From Streptomyces sp. SID12501 (GTDB taxonomy: Bacteria; Actinomycetota; Actinomycetes; Streptomycetales; Streptomycetaceae), in contig NZ_JAAGLU010000009.1 of the NCBI RefSeq assembly GCF_010550245.1, positions 1 through 64,000 of the forward strand: DNA of 64,000 nt, given 5' to 3'. The stretch's first letter is position 1. Every line of letters starts with the position of its first letter. Under the pieces are notes generated by a model. It made no database searches. It was given only the letters and a program-made list of their open reading frames with translations, and had not been told where the DNA came from. The position numbers and the translations under genes are program-made. Below, one piece after another: positions 26,527 through 40,642 of this stretch.

Positions 26527-27246
26527 ATGACAACCGGGGTTCGCCGCAGAATGGGAGTCGAGGAACGCCGGCAGCAGTTGATCGGCGTCGCCCTCGAACT
26601 GTTCAGCCGCCGCTCGCCCGACGAGGTCTCCATCGATGAGATCGCGTCGGCCGCGGGCATCTCGCGCCCACTGGTCTACCACTACTTTCCCGGCAAACTC
26701 AGCCTGTACGAGGCCGCGTTGAAGCGGGCGTCGGACGATCTGGCGGGCCGGTTCACGGAGCCGCAGGAGGGTCCGCTGGGGGCGCGGCTGCTGCGTGTGA
26801 TGGGCCGGTTCTTCGACTTCGTCGACGAACACGGGCCCGGTTTCGCGGCGTTGATGCGCGGCGGTCCGGCGGTGTCGGCGGACGAGGTGCGTTCGAGCAG
26901 CGCCTCGGCGACGAACGCGCTCATCGACGCCGTACGACAGGTCGCGTACGTCCAGATCCTGTCGCATCTGGAACTGACCGCCGAAGAGGCGCCCGCCCGG
27001 CTGGAGTTGGTCATCCGGACGTGGATATCGCTCGTCGAGTCGACCGCGCTGATCTGGCTGGACGGGCGGCGGGTGCCGCGCGGCGAGCTGGAGGCGCAGC
27101 TCGTGCACGACTTCGCGGCGCTGGCCGCCGTGAGCGCCGCCTATGACGAGGAGATGGCCGCGCTGCTGCGCCGGATGCTCAAACAGGAGCCCGCCGACGG
27201 CCCGTTCAGCGACCTGGTCGCACGGCTCATCTCGCTCGCGTCGTAG
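26527..27246 (+). CDS. TetR-family transcriptional regulator
   Basis: 239 aa. The N-terminal HTH is RRQQLIGVALELFSRRS, then VSIDEIASAAGISRPLVYHY and FPGKLSLYEAAL. The C-terminal helical domain would bind an effector. It lies 56 bp after the reductase gene in the same direction, and probably controls the diiron/reductase pair. The effector is unknown. Confidence 0.88.
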   Translation: MTTGVRRRMGVEERRQQLIGVALELFSRRSPDEVSIDEIASAAGISRPLVYHYFPGKLSLYEAALKRASDDLAGRFTEPQEGPLGARLLRVMGRFFDFVDEHGPGFAALMRGGPAVSADEVRSSSASATNALIDAVRQVAYVQILSHLELTAEEAPARLELVIRTWISLVESTALIWLDGRRVPRGELEAQLVHDFAALAAVSAAYDEEMAALLRRMLKQEPADGPFSDLVARLISLAS

Positions 27247-27271
27247 CCCACCGGCAAGTCGGCCGGACAGG

Positions 27272-27628
27272 TCAGTTGTCGAACTTCCGGTAGGAGTCGT
27301 CGAGTTCGCGGACCTCGACCGAGGCGTGCAGGGCGAGTCCTTCGACGGGCTTCACATGGGCGCGGACCAACTCCAGTACGGCTTCCGTCAGTTGGGCCTT
27401 CGTCTCCACCGTGCGCCCGGTGAGCATGCCGATCCAGACGTGCACGATCGCATGGCCGTCGCTGTCCGCGCCGACCGTGGCGTCCTCGGTGCGGCGGAAC
27501 TGCGTCTTGCACGCCTCGGGCTTCGCCTTCGCCGTGGCGACGACTTCCTCGTGCAGCGCGAGCGCGAACGCGCGCCGGTCGAAGGCCTCGGCCAGCGGAC
27601 CCGAGTAGTCGACGGTGATCTGCGGCAT
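27272..27628 (-). CDS. CHMI-like isomerase-family protein
   Basis: 118 aa. It begins MPQITVDYSG with the N-terminal Pro of the tautomerase superfamily. The length and the C-terminal VEGLALHASVEVRELDDSYRKF fit the 5-carboxymethyl-2-hydroxymuconate delta-isomerase family. Many homologues have no role in aromatic breakdown, and no such pathway is nearby. It is convergent with the TetR gene. The upstream sequence (27644-27680) has three CTACGACTG repeats. Confidence 0.7.
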   Translation of the reverse strand: MPQITVDYSGPLAEAFDRRAFALALHEEVVATAKAKPEACKTQFRRTEDATVGADSDGHAIVHVWIGMLTGRTVETKAQLTEAVLELVRAHVKPVEGLALHASVEVRELDDSYRKFDN

Positions 27629-27760
27629 GGGTCAAACCCCTGTTCTACGACTGCTACGACTGGGACTGCTACGACTGCACGACTTGTATGACGGCACGGC
27701 CATCACACCCTAGCCGCTGGCCCAACCGCTGGCCTTGGCCGTTGGTCCTGGCCGTTGGCC

Positions 27761-29383
27761 CTAGTCAGCGAGCCGCAGCGCCAGCATCGCGATGTCGTCC
27801 TCCCGGTCGTGTCCGAAGGAGACGAGCAGCGTGTCGCAGAGGGCGTCCAGGCCGGGCAGCGCGCCGGAGGCCGCCGCGCGCAGGTGTTCCATGGAGTCCG
27901 CGAGGTCGGTGCCCCGGGTCTCGATCAGACCGTCGGTGATCATGAGGAGCCGGTCGGTGGGCTCGAGGAACAGTTCGGTGGGCGGCGGATGGGCGAGGCC
28001 CACGCCGAGCAGCGGGCCCGCGGCCTTGGCGTAGTCGGCGCTGCCGGTGTCGCGGATGATCAGCGGCGGGATGTGGCCCGCGTTGGCGATACGGGTGCGC
28101 CCTGTGCCCGGGTCGACGTGGACGAGGCACACGGTGGCCGTGACCTCGGGGTGGTAGCGCTGGAGCATCCGGTCGAGGCGCTCGGCGAGCACGGCCGGGT
28201 CACTCTCGTCGACGCAGTAGGCGCGCAGCGCGTGCCGGATCTCGACCATGACGGTGGCCGCGTCCAGCGAGTGCCCGACGACGTCACCGACCGCGGTGAG
28301 CATGCCGTCGCCGGTGCGCAGGGCTGCGTAGAAGTCGCCGCCGATCTCGGCGTCCCGGGACGCGGGCACGTACCGGACCGCGACGTCGATGCCCGGCAGG
28401 TCGGGCAGCCGGTCGGGGCGGGGCAGGAAGCTGTGCTGGAGGGTGAGGGCGACATACCGTTCGACCTGGTACATGAGCAGCGGCTCGGCGGCGAGCACGG
28501 TGGCCTGGGCGAGCCTGGCCACCAGGGACTCGTTCTCCGGGCTCACCCTGCGCGTCCCGCGGGTGGGCGTGGCCAGGCACACCGAGGCCCTGCCGTCCTC
28601 GGTGGGGATCAGCACCAGGCGGGCGTCGTGCTCCATGCCCGGCCGGAAGAACCCGGCGGGCCACAGCGGCGAGGGCACCGTGGTGATCCGCACCCCGCTG
28701 TGCCCACGGGTGAGTCGCCGCAGCAGCCCCGCCACGACGCGGTGGGCACCCTCGTCCGGCATGGCGAGCGTGGTGCGGTCACGGGAGGTGGCGCGGTACA
28801 GCTCGTCGTCCGGGCCGAGGAAGAACACGGCGGCGGGCGAGCCGGTGAGCCGCGCGGTGCCCTCGGCGGCGGCGTCGGCGAGTTCCTGCAGGGAGCGCGC
28901 CGACTGGATGGTGAAGACCGTCTCCGACAGCCGGGTCAGCCGCCGCGCCAGTGCCTGGTCGTCGGCCCGCAGCCGCGAGGCGCGCACCGCGGCCCGCAGC
29001 ACCGCGTCGATCTCCCCGGGCTCGGCGGGCACCGTCAGATACGCGTCCCCGCCCGCCTCCAGCCCGTCGCGACGGTCGCCCGGGGACACGACGGAGGCCG
29101 AGAAGTGGACGACGGGCAGGCCGGCCATGTGCGGCCGGGTCTTGATCCGGCGGCACAGTTCGACCCCGCTCACGCCGGGCAGGTTCATGTCGATGAGGGC
29201 CACGTCGGGCAGGATGCCCTTTCGCAGCCGTACGTCGAGTTCGGCGAGCGCCTCGTGACCGCCGGCGACCGGGACGACCTGGTAACCGGCACGCCGGAGC
29301 AGGGCACTCATCGCGTAGCGGCCGGCCGCGGTGCCGTCCACGACGAGCACGGTGGTGTCGGTCCGCTTGCCGTTGTCGTCCAT
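27761..29383 (-). CDS. Response-regulator PP2C (SpoIIE/RsbU-type) phosphatase
   Basis: 540 aa. Receiver domain at residues ~8-125 with the phospho-Asp in DVALIDMNLPG. A linker and a GAF-like middle domain follow (~150-310), with a C-terminal SpoIIE/PP2C phosphatase (metal Asp in DAEIGGDFY, GDVVGHSLDA, LLMITDGLIETRG, DREDDIAMLALR). Such proteins dephosphorylate anti-sigma-factor antagonists (RsbV/SpoIIAA type) on a phosphorylation signal. The ATG at 29383 follows AAGGGCGG. No partner anti-sigma gene is adjacent. Confidence 0.88.
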   Translation of the reverse strand: MDDNGKRTDTTVLVVDGTAAGRYAMSALLRRAGYQVVPVAGGHEALAELDVRLRKGILPDVALIDMNLPGVSGVELCRRIKTRPHMAGLPVVHFSASVVSPGDRRDGLEAGGDAYLTVPAEPGEIDAVLRAAVRASRLRADDQALARRLTRLSETVFTIQSARSLQELADAAAEGTARLTGSPAAVFFLGPDDELYRATSRDRTTLAMPDEGAHRVVAGLLRRLTRGHSGVRITTVPSPLWPAGFFRPGMEHDARLVLIPTEDGRASVCLATPTRGTRRVSPENESLVARLAQATVLAAEPLLMYQVERYVALTLQHSFLPRPDRLPDLPGIDVAVRYVPASRDAEIGGDFYAALRTGDGMLTAVGDVVGHSLDAATVMVEIRHALRAYCVDESDPAVLAERLDRMLQRYHPEVTATVCLVHVDPGTGRTRIANAGHIPPLIIRDTGSADYAKAAGPLLGVGLAHPPPTELFLEPTDRLLMITDGLIETRGTDLADSMEHLRAAASGALPGLDALCDTLLVSFGHDREDDIAMLALRLAD

Positions 29384-29404
29384 CTGACCGCCCTTGGACA
29401 CACC

Positions 29405-29439
29405 GGTGGGGCAGACCGAGGTCCATGGTCTGCCCCACC
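29405..29439 (-). terminator. Terminator of amylase-pullulanase gene
   Basis: ggtggggcagacc (29405-29417) pairs perfectly with ggtctgccccacc (29427-29439), just downstream of the leftward amylase-pullulanase gene stop. Confidence 0.75.
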
Positions 29440-29454
29440 AGGGTAATGCCCTCG

Positions 29455-34971
<5,517 letters not shown>

Positions 34972-35017
34972 GGATGGACTCCTTGCGATCACGGCTCTTC
35001 GGGTCCGACCCCGCGCG

Positions 35018-35049
35018 ACCGTACCGCCGCCGAAAGGCTTACAGCAAGA
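35018..35049 (-). promoter_or_regulatory. Predicted promoter/operator of amylase-pullulanase gene
   Basis: Read leftward: -35 TTGCTG (35047-35042), 18-bp spacer containing CTTTCG, -10 TACGGT (35023-35018). 26 of the 30 bp at 35020-35049 match the alpha-amylase promoter at 39157-39186. The shared CTTTCG/TTGCTG(T/C)AA block is a candidate MalR operator. Confidence 0.6.
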
Positions 35050-35074
35050 CTCCTGAAACTTCTGGAAAGAACTT

Positions 35075-36130
35075 TCAGCAGTTGGAGTTGGTCTGGGTCA
35101 GCAGGCTCAGTCGCCAGGGCAGCGTGCTGTAGGACCCCGTGGCCGCCGGGTCCATGCCCTGGTACAGGTACTGCAGGCGGCACGGGTTGACGGTGAGGGT
35201 CTGGTCGACGCCGGCCCGGATCATCTCCCCGTGGCTGATGTCGTTGGTCCAGGGGGTGCCGCTGAAGGTGACGTTGCTGGACCGGGCGAAGGGGTTGGCC
35301 TCGGTGTCCGCGAGTGCCGTCCAGGTACCGGTGATGCTGGTCGACGTCCAGGACCGGAAGTACCGTTTGCCGTTGCTGCCGATCGCCTCGACGATCAGCA
35401 GGTAGGTGTTGGAGCCGGCGAGCTTGTAGACGTTGCTCGCCTCCCACAGGCGGTATCTGCTGGTCTCCGACATCACGATGACCGTGTCGGTGAAGCCGTT
35501 CGGGAAGTTGGCCAGGCTGGTCCGCGAACGGTAGAGGTGGCCGTTGTCGTCGGAGGAGAACAGGTAGCAGTTCACCGTGCCGCAGATGGTCCAGAAGTCG
35601 ACCCAGTAGCCGCTGCCGATGTTGTCCTTGACGATCTGCGGCATACCGTCGGCGTAGAACGTCTTCGGCGCGCTCCACGACGAGGGGTTGGCGATGTCCG
35701 TGGTGGTCGAGTACGCCGCGTTGCTGCCGGTCTGGTAGACGAGGTACCACAGGTTCTGCGGCGCGAAGAAGAACACCTGCGGCGCCGTCTTGTACCCGGT
35801 GCCGATCGCCGTCTGGTCCAGGTAGTGATGCTGTGCGGCACCGGCCTGCGACCAGTCGGTGAAGTTGAGGTACACCATGCTGTACGCGCCGGTGCTGCTC
35901 GTGGTCGAGGCGAACACGTGCCACTTGCCGCCCGAGTAGACCACCGACGGGTCCTTGACCGCGCTGAGGCTGTGGGTGGCATCCGACTTCGGGGCGATCA
36001 GTGGCCCGCTCGACGACCATGTGAAGCTGCTCGGCAGGGCGGTCGCCGCCGCGGACGACGGGGCCGCCGCCGCTCCGATCAGCAGGGCGAGCCCGCCGAG
36101 CAGGGCCCCCAGACGTCTTGTCACGCGCAT
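35075..36130 (-). CDS. GH62 alpha-L-arabinofuranosidase, secreted
   Basis: 351 aa. Signal peptide RRLGALLGGLALLIGAAAAP, then a five-bladed propeller catalytic domain of the GH62 type (FTWSSSGPLIAPKSDATHSL, VKDPSVVYSGGKWHVFAST, LWEASNVYKLAGSNTYLL, ending LPWRLSLLTQTNSNC). The family removes arabinose side chains from arabinoxylan. No carbohydrate-binding domain. It starts 8 bp after the GH30 stop, so the two form an operon. AGGAG precedes the ATG. Confidence 0.92.
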   Translation of the reverse strand: MRVTRRLGALLGGLALLIGAAAAPSSAAATALPSSFTWSSSGPLIAPKSDATHSLSAVKDPSVVYSGGKWHVFASTTSSTGAYSMVYLNFTDWSQAGAAQHHYLDQTAIGTGYKTAPQVFFFAPQNLWYLVYQTGSNAAYSTTTDIANPSSWSAPKTFYADGMPQIVKDNIGSGYWVDFWTICGTVNCYLFSSDDNGHLYRSRTSLANFPNGFTDTVIVMSETSRYRLWEASNVYKLAGSNTYLLIVEAIGSNGKRYFRSWTSTSITGTWTALADTEANPFARSSNVTFSGTPWTNDISHGEMIRAGVDQTLTVNPCRLQYLYQGMDPAATGSYSTLPWRLSLLTQTNSNC

Positions 36131-36138
36131 CGCGACTC

Positions 36139-37539
36139 CTATCGCTTGACGGTGTAGGTGACGAGCGATCGGGCCGGGACCGTGGCGGTCAACGCGCTCC
36201 CGCTGACTGCGACGGCCGCCTGCTGGGCCATGTTGTTCGAGCCGTTGGTCAGGTACGGAGTCGCCGTCCCGGTGGTGATCCCGGTGTTCTGGAGGCTGTA
36301 CGAGACCTGCTGGGCGCTGGTGGATGCGTTCAGCGCCACGACGGTCAGCGTGCCGTCGGTGTTGCGGAACGCCGACAGCTTGAGGTTGGTGTCGGGGGTG
36401 GTGGCGGCGACGCGGGTGGCGCCGGGGCGGATGAAGCGGCTGTAGTTGGCGATCGCCCACAGCCGTTTGGAGACGTGGTAGTTGTCGCCGTCCATCTGGA
36501 TCAGGCCGCGGGTGGCGCCGGTCGAGGCGCCGTACCAGTACACGTAGCCGCTGGTGTTGCCCAGTGTGAGGGCGTCGTGGACCGCGGTGGCGACGGTGAA
36601 CCCGTCGTAGCCACTGCCGTCGTCCCAGTTCTCGTTCCAGGTGGTGCCGTTGGGCGACCACTCCGACATCCAGGTGCGCTTCTGCGTCGGCAGGGGGCCG
36701 GTGATCGCACCGGTGTACGTGTGCCCGGTGTGCGTGGTGACGAGGTCGCGTGCGGTCGCGTCCGCCTCGATCGCGTTGCTGTAGCTCTTCGCCTGGCTCC
36801 AGCCGAGGGAGTCGCAGCAAGTGACCTTGTATCCGGCCGCGTTCGCGATCGGGCCGAAGACCTTCGTGAACTCGACGGCCTGGGCGGGGGTGAGCCGCAT
36901 CGAGTCGTAGGTGGCGGTCCAGTCGGGCTCGTTGGTGAACCCGATGTCGGTGACGCCGATGCCCTCCTGGGCGTAGAACTTCGCGTACTGGACAAGGAAG
37001 TTGGCGTACGCCTTGCGCCAGTCGCCGCTCGAACAGGTGGCGCCGCTCAGGCCGCAGAGGGTGCCGCCGTTCGCGTCCGCGCCGTTGGTCTTCATGTACC
37101 CGGGGGCGGTCCAGGCGTCGGCGTAGAAACGGTTCACTCCGTAGGCCTTGGCCTGCTTGGCCAGCCACACCTGGCCCTTGTCGACACCGTTCCACACGTA
37201 CCTGGGGGTCGCGTTCGGGCCGCCGGGGTCGGTCGGCTGGATACCGGAGTCGATGCCGAGTCGCAGGATGCTCAGCCCGGCGCCCGTGGTGCGGTTCAGC
37301 AGCAGGTCGAGGATCTCCTGCTGGTGCTGAGCGGACAGGCCCTGCGAACCGTTCATGATGGCGGCCCGGCCGAAGTGCTCGGAGAATCCGAAGCCGTCGA
37401 TCGGCTGATATGTGGTGGAACCGTTGATCGTCGCCGAGGTGGCGGCCCAGGCGTTCGACGTACCCGTCGCGATGAGACCGACGGCTGTCATCAGTACGGC
37501 CAAGGACGTCAGAGTGCACTTTCTCAGTCTGCTTACCAT
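36139..37539 (-). CDS. GH30 xylanase-type glycosidase, secreted
   Basis: 466 aa. Signal peptide LTSLAVLMTAVGLIATGTSNAWA, then a (beta/alpha)8 GH30 domain. Acid/base Glu204 is in GFTNEPDW and nucleophile Glu293 in WMSEWSPNG; the start motif is PIDGFGFSEHFGRAA. The C-terminal ~90 residues form the side beta-domain. Likely acts on (glucurono/arabino)xylan backbones together with the GH62 enzyme downstream. A CebR-type palindrome lies 15 bp before the start. Confidence 0.88.
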   Translation of the reverse strand: MVSRLRKCTLTSLAVLMTAVGLIATGTSNAWAATSATINGSTTYQPIDGFGFSEHFGRAAIMNGSQGLSAQHQQEILDLLLNRTTGAGLSILRLGIDSGIQPTDPGGPNATPRYVWNGVDKGQVWLAKQAKAYGVNRFYADAWTAPGYMKTNGADANGGTLCGLSGATCSSGDWRKAYANFLVQYAKFYAQEGIGVTDIGFTNEPDWTATYDSMRLTPAQAVEFTKVFGPIANAAGYKVTCCDSLGWSQAKSYSNAIEADATARDLVTTHTGHTYTGAITGPLPTQKRTWMSEWSPNGTTWNENWDDGSGYDGFTVATAVHDALTLGNTSGYVYWYGASTGATRGLIQMDGDNYHVSKRLWAIANYSRFIRPGATRVAATTPDTNLKLSAFRNTDGTLTVVALNASTSAQQVSYSLQNTGITTGTATPYLTNGSNNMAQQAAVAVSGSALTATVPARSLVTYTVKR

Positions 37540-37553
37540 GAACCACCCAATCG

Positions 37554-37567
37554 TGGGAGCGCTCCCA
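37554..37567. promoter_or_regulatory. CebR-type operator TGGGAGCGCTCCCA
   Basis: Perfect 14-bp palindrome identical to the consensus reported for CebR, the cellobiose-responsive LacI-family repressor of Streptomyces. It sits 15 bp upstream of the leftward GH30-GH62 operon, a place where a bound repressor would block transcription. Confidence 0.8.
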
Positions 37568-37616
37568 TGCCGAAGCCGAAGGTAGGGCAGGGCTCCGACA
37601 CCGTCAACCCCTCACG

Positions 37617-37649
37617 CACCGCGCACAGTTCGTCGCACTGTGCGCGGTG
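37617..37649 (-). terminator. Terminator of alpha-amylase gene
   Basis: caccgcgcacagt (37617-37629) pairs perfectly with actgtgcgcggtg (37637-37649), about 25 bp beyond the amylase stop in the leftward direction. Confidence 0.75.
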
Positions 37650-37672
37650 AGGGGTGAGGGGTGAAGGCGACT

Positions 37673-39076
37673 TCAGCAGCTGGACTTGCCGGCGTAGATC
37701 GCCAGGGCGGCGTTGGAGCCGAGGGTGGCGGTGAACTGACCCGAACTGTTCACAGTGACCGTGGTGTTGCTCTGCACGTTGCAGTACGACCCGGCGGGCA
37801 GGGAGGTCTGATAGGTGCGACTCAGGCTGCTCGACTCGTGGTTGATGGCGACGAAGCCCTTGGCGCCCCGCCCGAAGGCGATGGCGTCGCCCCCGTTGTC
37901 CCACCAGTTGGAGACGGACTCGCCGCGCACGGTGTTGCGGAAGGCGACCATGCGCAGGATCTCCGGCCAGGCATGCTGGCACTTCCAGCCGTCCTGCCAA
38001 CAGGCGCTGACGGTACCGCCGTTGGGCGGGCCGGCGTCCGTGTCGGAGAACTCGTACCCGGAGTTGATGTCCGGGGCGCCGTACGGGTACGCCAGCATGA
38101 AGACGTTGGCGAGCGTGTAGTTGGCGTTGTCCTTGTAGCTGAGCGTGCTGCCATTGCGCTCGGTGTCGTGGTTGTCGACGAAGACACCGGCGACCGAGCT
38201 GCTCATATAGCCCCAGCCCTCGCCGTAGTTCTTCAGGTAGGCGAGGTTCTCGTTGTTGAAGACGCGCTTGAGATCGTACGCGTAACGGAACTCCTGGACG
38301 TCGCCGTTGCCCGTGTACTCGGTGGGCTGGACGGCCTCGCCGCTGCCGTAGATGACCTCCTGCTTCCAGTACGCCGACGTGTTGCTCAGCCGGGACTTGA
38401 TGTTGGCCAGGTCGGCCGCCGGGATGTGCTTGGCCGCGTCGATACGGAAGCCGTCGACGCCGTAGCCGAGCAGGGAGTTCAGGTACCCGGCGATGGCCGA
38501 ACGGACGTACTCCTCACCGGTGTCGAGGTCGGCGAGCTGCACGAGCTCGCAGTTCTGGACGTTGGCGCGGTTGGTGTAGTCGCTGATGGTGGCCGTGCAG
38601 TCGTCGAAGTCGTAGGAGGAGTACAGGCCGGGGTAGTTGTACTTCGTGTACGACGAACCGCCGGTGCCGGTACCGCTGCCCGCGGACATGTGGTTGACGA
38701 CGGTGTCGACGACGACCTTCACACCGGCCGCGTGACACGTGTCGATCATGCTCTTGAAGGCGGTGGCGTCACCGAGGCGACCCGCGATCTTGTAGCTCAC
38801 CGGCTGGTACGACGTCCACCACTGCGAGCCCTGTATGTGCTCGGCGGGCGGGGAGACCTGGACGTATCCGTAGCCGGCGGGGCCGAGGGTACTGGTGCAC
38901 TCCTTGGCGACCGAGGCGAACTTCCACTCGAAGAGGACGGCGGTGACGTCCTTGGTGCCGGGTGGGGAGGCGGAGGCGGTGGCACCGGGGGTCATGACGG
39001 CTGCCGCCGCGACGAGTGCGGTCAGGGCAGCGGACGCGGTACGGCGCTTCGAGGGCGCCGGCCATCTCGATATCAC
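37673..39076 (-). CDS. Secreted alpha-amylase (GH13)
   Basis: 467 aa. Signal peptide to about residue 37 ([22 protein letters not shown]). Catalytic triad: Asp213 in [10 protein letters not shown], Glu247 in YGSGEAV, Asp304 in FVDNHD. The domain C tail ends near [10 protein letters not shown]. No starch-binding domain is seen. The GTG start follows CAAGGAGTTCAG, and the first residues (VISRWPAP) parallel the pullulanase start (VIPRWPSP). It has its own promoter with a MalR-type block. Confidence 0.93.
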   Translation of the reverse strand: MISRWPAPSKRRTASAALTALVAAAAVMTPGATASASPPGTKDVTAVLFEWKFASVAKECTSTLGPAGYGYVQVSPPAEHIQGSQWWTSYQPVSYKIAGRLGDATAFKSMIDTCHAAGVKVVVDTVVNHMSAGSGTGTGGSSYTKYNYPGLYSSYDFDDCTATISDYTNRANVQNCELVQLADLDTGEEYVRSAIAGYLNSLLGYGVDGFRIDAAKHIPAADLANIKSRLSNTSAYWKQEVIYGSGEAVQPTEYTGNGDVQEFRYAYDLKRVFNNENLAYLKNYGEGWGYMSSSVAGVFVDNHDTERNGSTLSYKDNANYTLANVFMLAYPYGAPDINSGYEFSDTDAGPPNGGTVSACWQDGWKCQHAWPEILRMVAFRNTVRGESVSNWWDNGGDAIAFGRGAKGFVAINHESSSLSRTYQTSLPAGSYCNVQSNTTVTVNSSGQFTATLGSNAALAIYAGKSSC

Positions 39077-39154
39077 AGGCTGAACTCCTTGCGATTGCGG
39101 CTCAGTTGACCCCCCTGCACCGCGGCCGTGGCCTCATTGCCGGGCGCCGACGGG

Positions 39155-39186
39155 AACGTACCGCTAACGAAAGGTTTACAGCAAGA
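39155..39186 (-). promoter_or_regulatory. Predicted promoter/operator of alpha-amylase gene
   Basis: Read leftward: -35 TTGCTG (39184-39179), 18-bp spacer with CTTTCG, -10 TACGTT (39160-39155). Near-identical to the pullulanase promoter block. Confidence 0.6.
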
Positions 39187-39296
39187 GGATTGAAAGAAAT
39201 AGCAAACACTTTCACTGCGCAGGGTGCGTGGCGAGGCCTTGCGCGGCGGAGACCCTCCCCCTGGACGCCGGGGCGACTGATGCCGTAGCGCACGCC

Positions 39297-39327
39297 TTGC
39301 CGATCGATAGATACAGAGAGCTATAGT
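39297..39327 (+). promoter_or_regulatory. Predicted promoter of GntR-ABC operon
   Basis: -35 TTGCCG at 39297-39302, 19-bp spacer, -10 TATAGT at 39322-39327. The AT-rich start region GTGCTAGCTAACTAGATAAA includes the palindrome GCTAGC and is a likely operator of the GntR repressor itself. Confidence 0.5.
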
Positions 39328-39356
39328 GCTAGCTAACTAGATAAACGGAGGAACGA

Positions 39357-39749
39357 GTGATCGAGTTCCACCTGAACGGCCGGTCCGGTCTGTCCCCGTA
39401 CCAGCAACTGGTCCAGCAGGTACGGCACGCACTGCGCCTGGGTCTGCTGAAGGAGGGGGACAGGCTGCCGACGGTCAAGGACGTGGCGAAGCAGATGGCG
39501 GTCAACCCGAACACGGTGCTCAAGGCGTACCGCGAGCTGGAGCACGACGGCTTGGTGTCCGCCCGCCCCGGCGTGGGCACGTTCGTGACCCGGACGCTGG
39601 CCGACGCCACGCTCGCCGCGCACGGCCCGCTCCGCAAGGACCTGCGGCGCTGGCTGACGAAGGCCCGCCTGGCCGGGCTCGACGAGGAGAGCATCGAGGC
39701 GCTGTTCATGAACGCCTTTCACAACGCAGCCGGAGAGGACGTGGCGTGA
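39357..39749 (+). CDS. YtrA-type GntR repressor
   Basis: 130 aa. N-terminal winged helix: SPYQQLVQQVRHALRLGLLK, GDRLPTVKDVAKQMAVNPNT, VLKAYRELEHDGLVSARPGV. The short C-terminus without a large effector domain is the YtrA subfamily pattern, whose members repress adjacent ABC transporters in response to cell-wall antibiotics. GGAGGA precedes the GTG. Its stop overlaps the ATPase start by 4 bp. Confidence 0.88.
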   Translation: MIEFHLNGRSGLSPYQQLVQQVRHALRLGLLKEGDRLPTVKDVAKQMAVNPNTVLKAYRELEHDGLVSARPGVGTFVTRTLADATLAAHGPLRKDLRRWLTKARLAGLDEESIEALFMNAFHNAAGEDVA

Positions 39750-40642
39750 GCGCCGTCTTACGAGCCCAGGCACTGGGCAAGAAGTACAAGCAGCGCTGGG
39801 CCCTGCAGAACTGCGACCTGGACGTCCCGGCCGGCCGGGTGGTGGGCCTGGTCGGCCCCAACGGGGCCGGCAAGTCCACCCTGTTGAACCTGGCCTCCGG
39901 CATGCTGACCCCGACGGCCGGCACCATCGAGGTGTGCGGCGGCCGTCCCGCCGAGGGCGTGGATCAGCTGGCCAAGGTCGGCTTCGTCGCCCAGGACACC
40001 CCGACCTACGCCTCCCTGAGCGTCGCCGACCACCTTGACCTCGGCAAGCGCCTCAACCCGAGCTGGGACGACACCGTGGCGCGTGACCGGATCAGTCGGC
40101 TCGGCCTGGACCCCAAGCAGCGGGCGGGAAGACTGTCCGGCGGCCAGCGCGCGCAGCTCGCCCTCACCCTGGGCATCGCCAAGCGCCCGGAGCTGCTCAT
40201 CCTGGACGAGCCGGTCGCCGCCCTCGACCCGCTCGCCCGACGGGAGTTCATGCAGGACCTGATGGAGGCCGTCGCCGAGCACGAGATGAGCGTCGTACTC
40301 TCCTCGCACCTGGTCTCCGACGTGGAGCGGGCCTGCGACTACGTCATCGTCCTGGTCGACTCCCGGGTGCGGGTGGCCGGTGACATCGACGACCTCGTCG
40401 CCTCGCACCACCGGCTCACCGGCCCGCGCCGTGACTCGGCGACCCTTCCGGCGGGCCTGCACGTCATCTCCGCCAGCCACACCGACCGGCAGACGACCCT
40501 CCTGGTGCGCACCGACACCGCGGTCCACGATCCGTCCTGGAGCGTGAGCCCGCTCGGCTTCGAGGACATCGTCCTGGCCTACATGACCAGCCCCGCGAAC
40601 GCGTTCCGGGACTCCCGACCCACCCTTGAGGTGCTGCGATGA
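39746..40642 (+). CDS. ABC transporter ATPase
   Basis: 298 aa. Walker A GPNGAGKST, Q-loop VAQD, signature LSGGQR, Walker B LLILDEP, H-loop SSHLV. The C-terminus (~220-298) is a typical extension of drug/lipid exporters. Leu5 is encoded by TTA (39758-39760), the rare bldA-dependent codon, so production may depend on development. The stop overlaps the permease start by 4 bp. Substrate unknown. Confidence 0.9.
   Translation: MSAVLRAQALGKKYKQRWALQNCDLDVPAGRVVGLVGPNGAGKSTLLNLASGMLTPTAGTIEVCGGRPAEGVDQLAKVGFVAQDTPTYASLSVADHLDLGKRLNPSWDDTVARDRISRLGLDPKQRAGRLSGGQRAQLALTLGIAKRPELLILDEPVAALDPLARREFMQDLMEAVAEHEMSVVLSSHLVSDVERACDYVIVLVDSRVRVAGDIDDLVASHHRLTGPRRDSATLPAGLHVISASHTDRQTTLLVRTDTAVHDPSWSVSPLGFEDIVLAYMTSPANAFRDSRPTLEVLR

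Larger units (their letters stand above)
39077..39356. promoter_or_regulatory. Divergent promoter region amylase / GntR-ABC operon
   Basis: 280 bp with no gene. The left part serves the amylase (block at 39155-39186), the right part the GntR-ABC operon (-35 TTGCCG, -10 TATAGT). Confidence 0.5.

Noticed and set aside
27644..27765. CTACGACTG and GGCCGTTGG repeats as an operator or origin
   Set aside because: Short, imperfect, low-complexity repeats between a small gene start and a convergent stop. Nothing supports a function.
35075..37546. A single 823-codon frame across GH62 and GH30
   Set aside because: Only its last 351 codons are real (GH62). The earlier part is out of frame with the GH30 gene, which has its own start, signal peptide and active-site residues.
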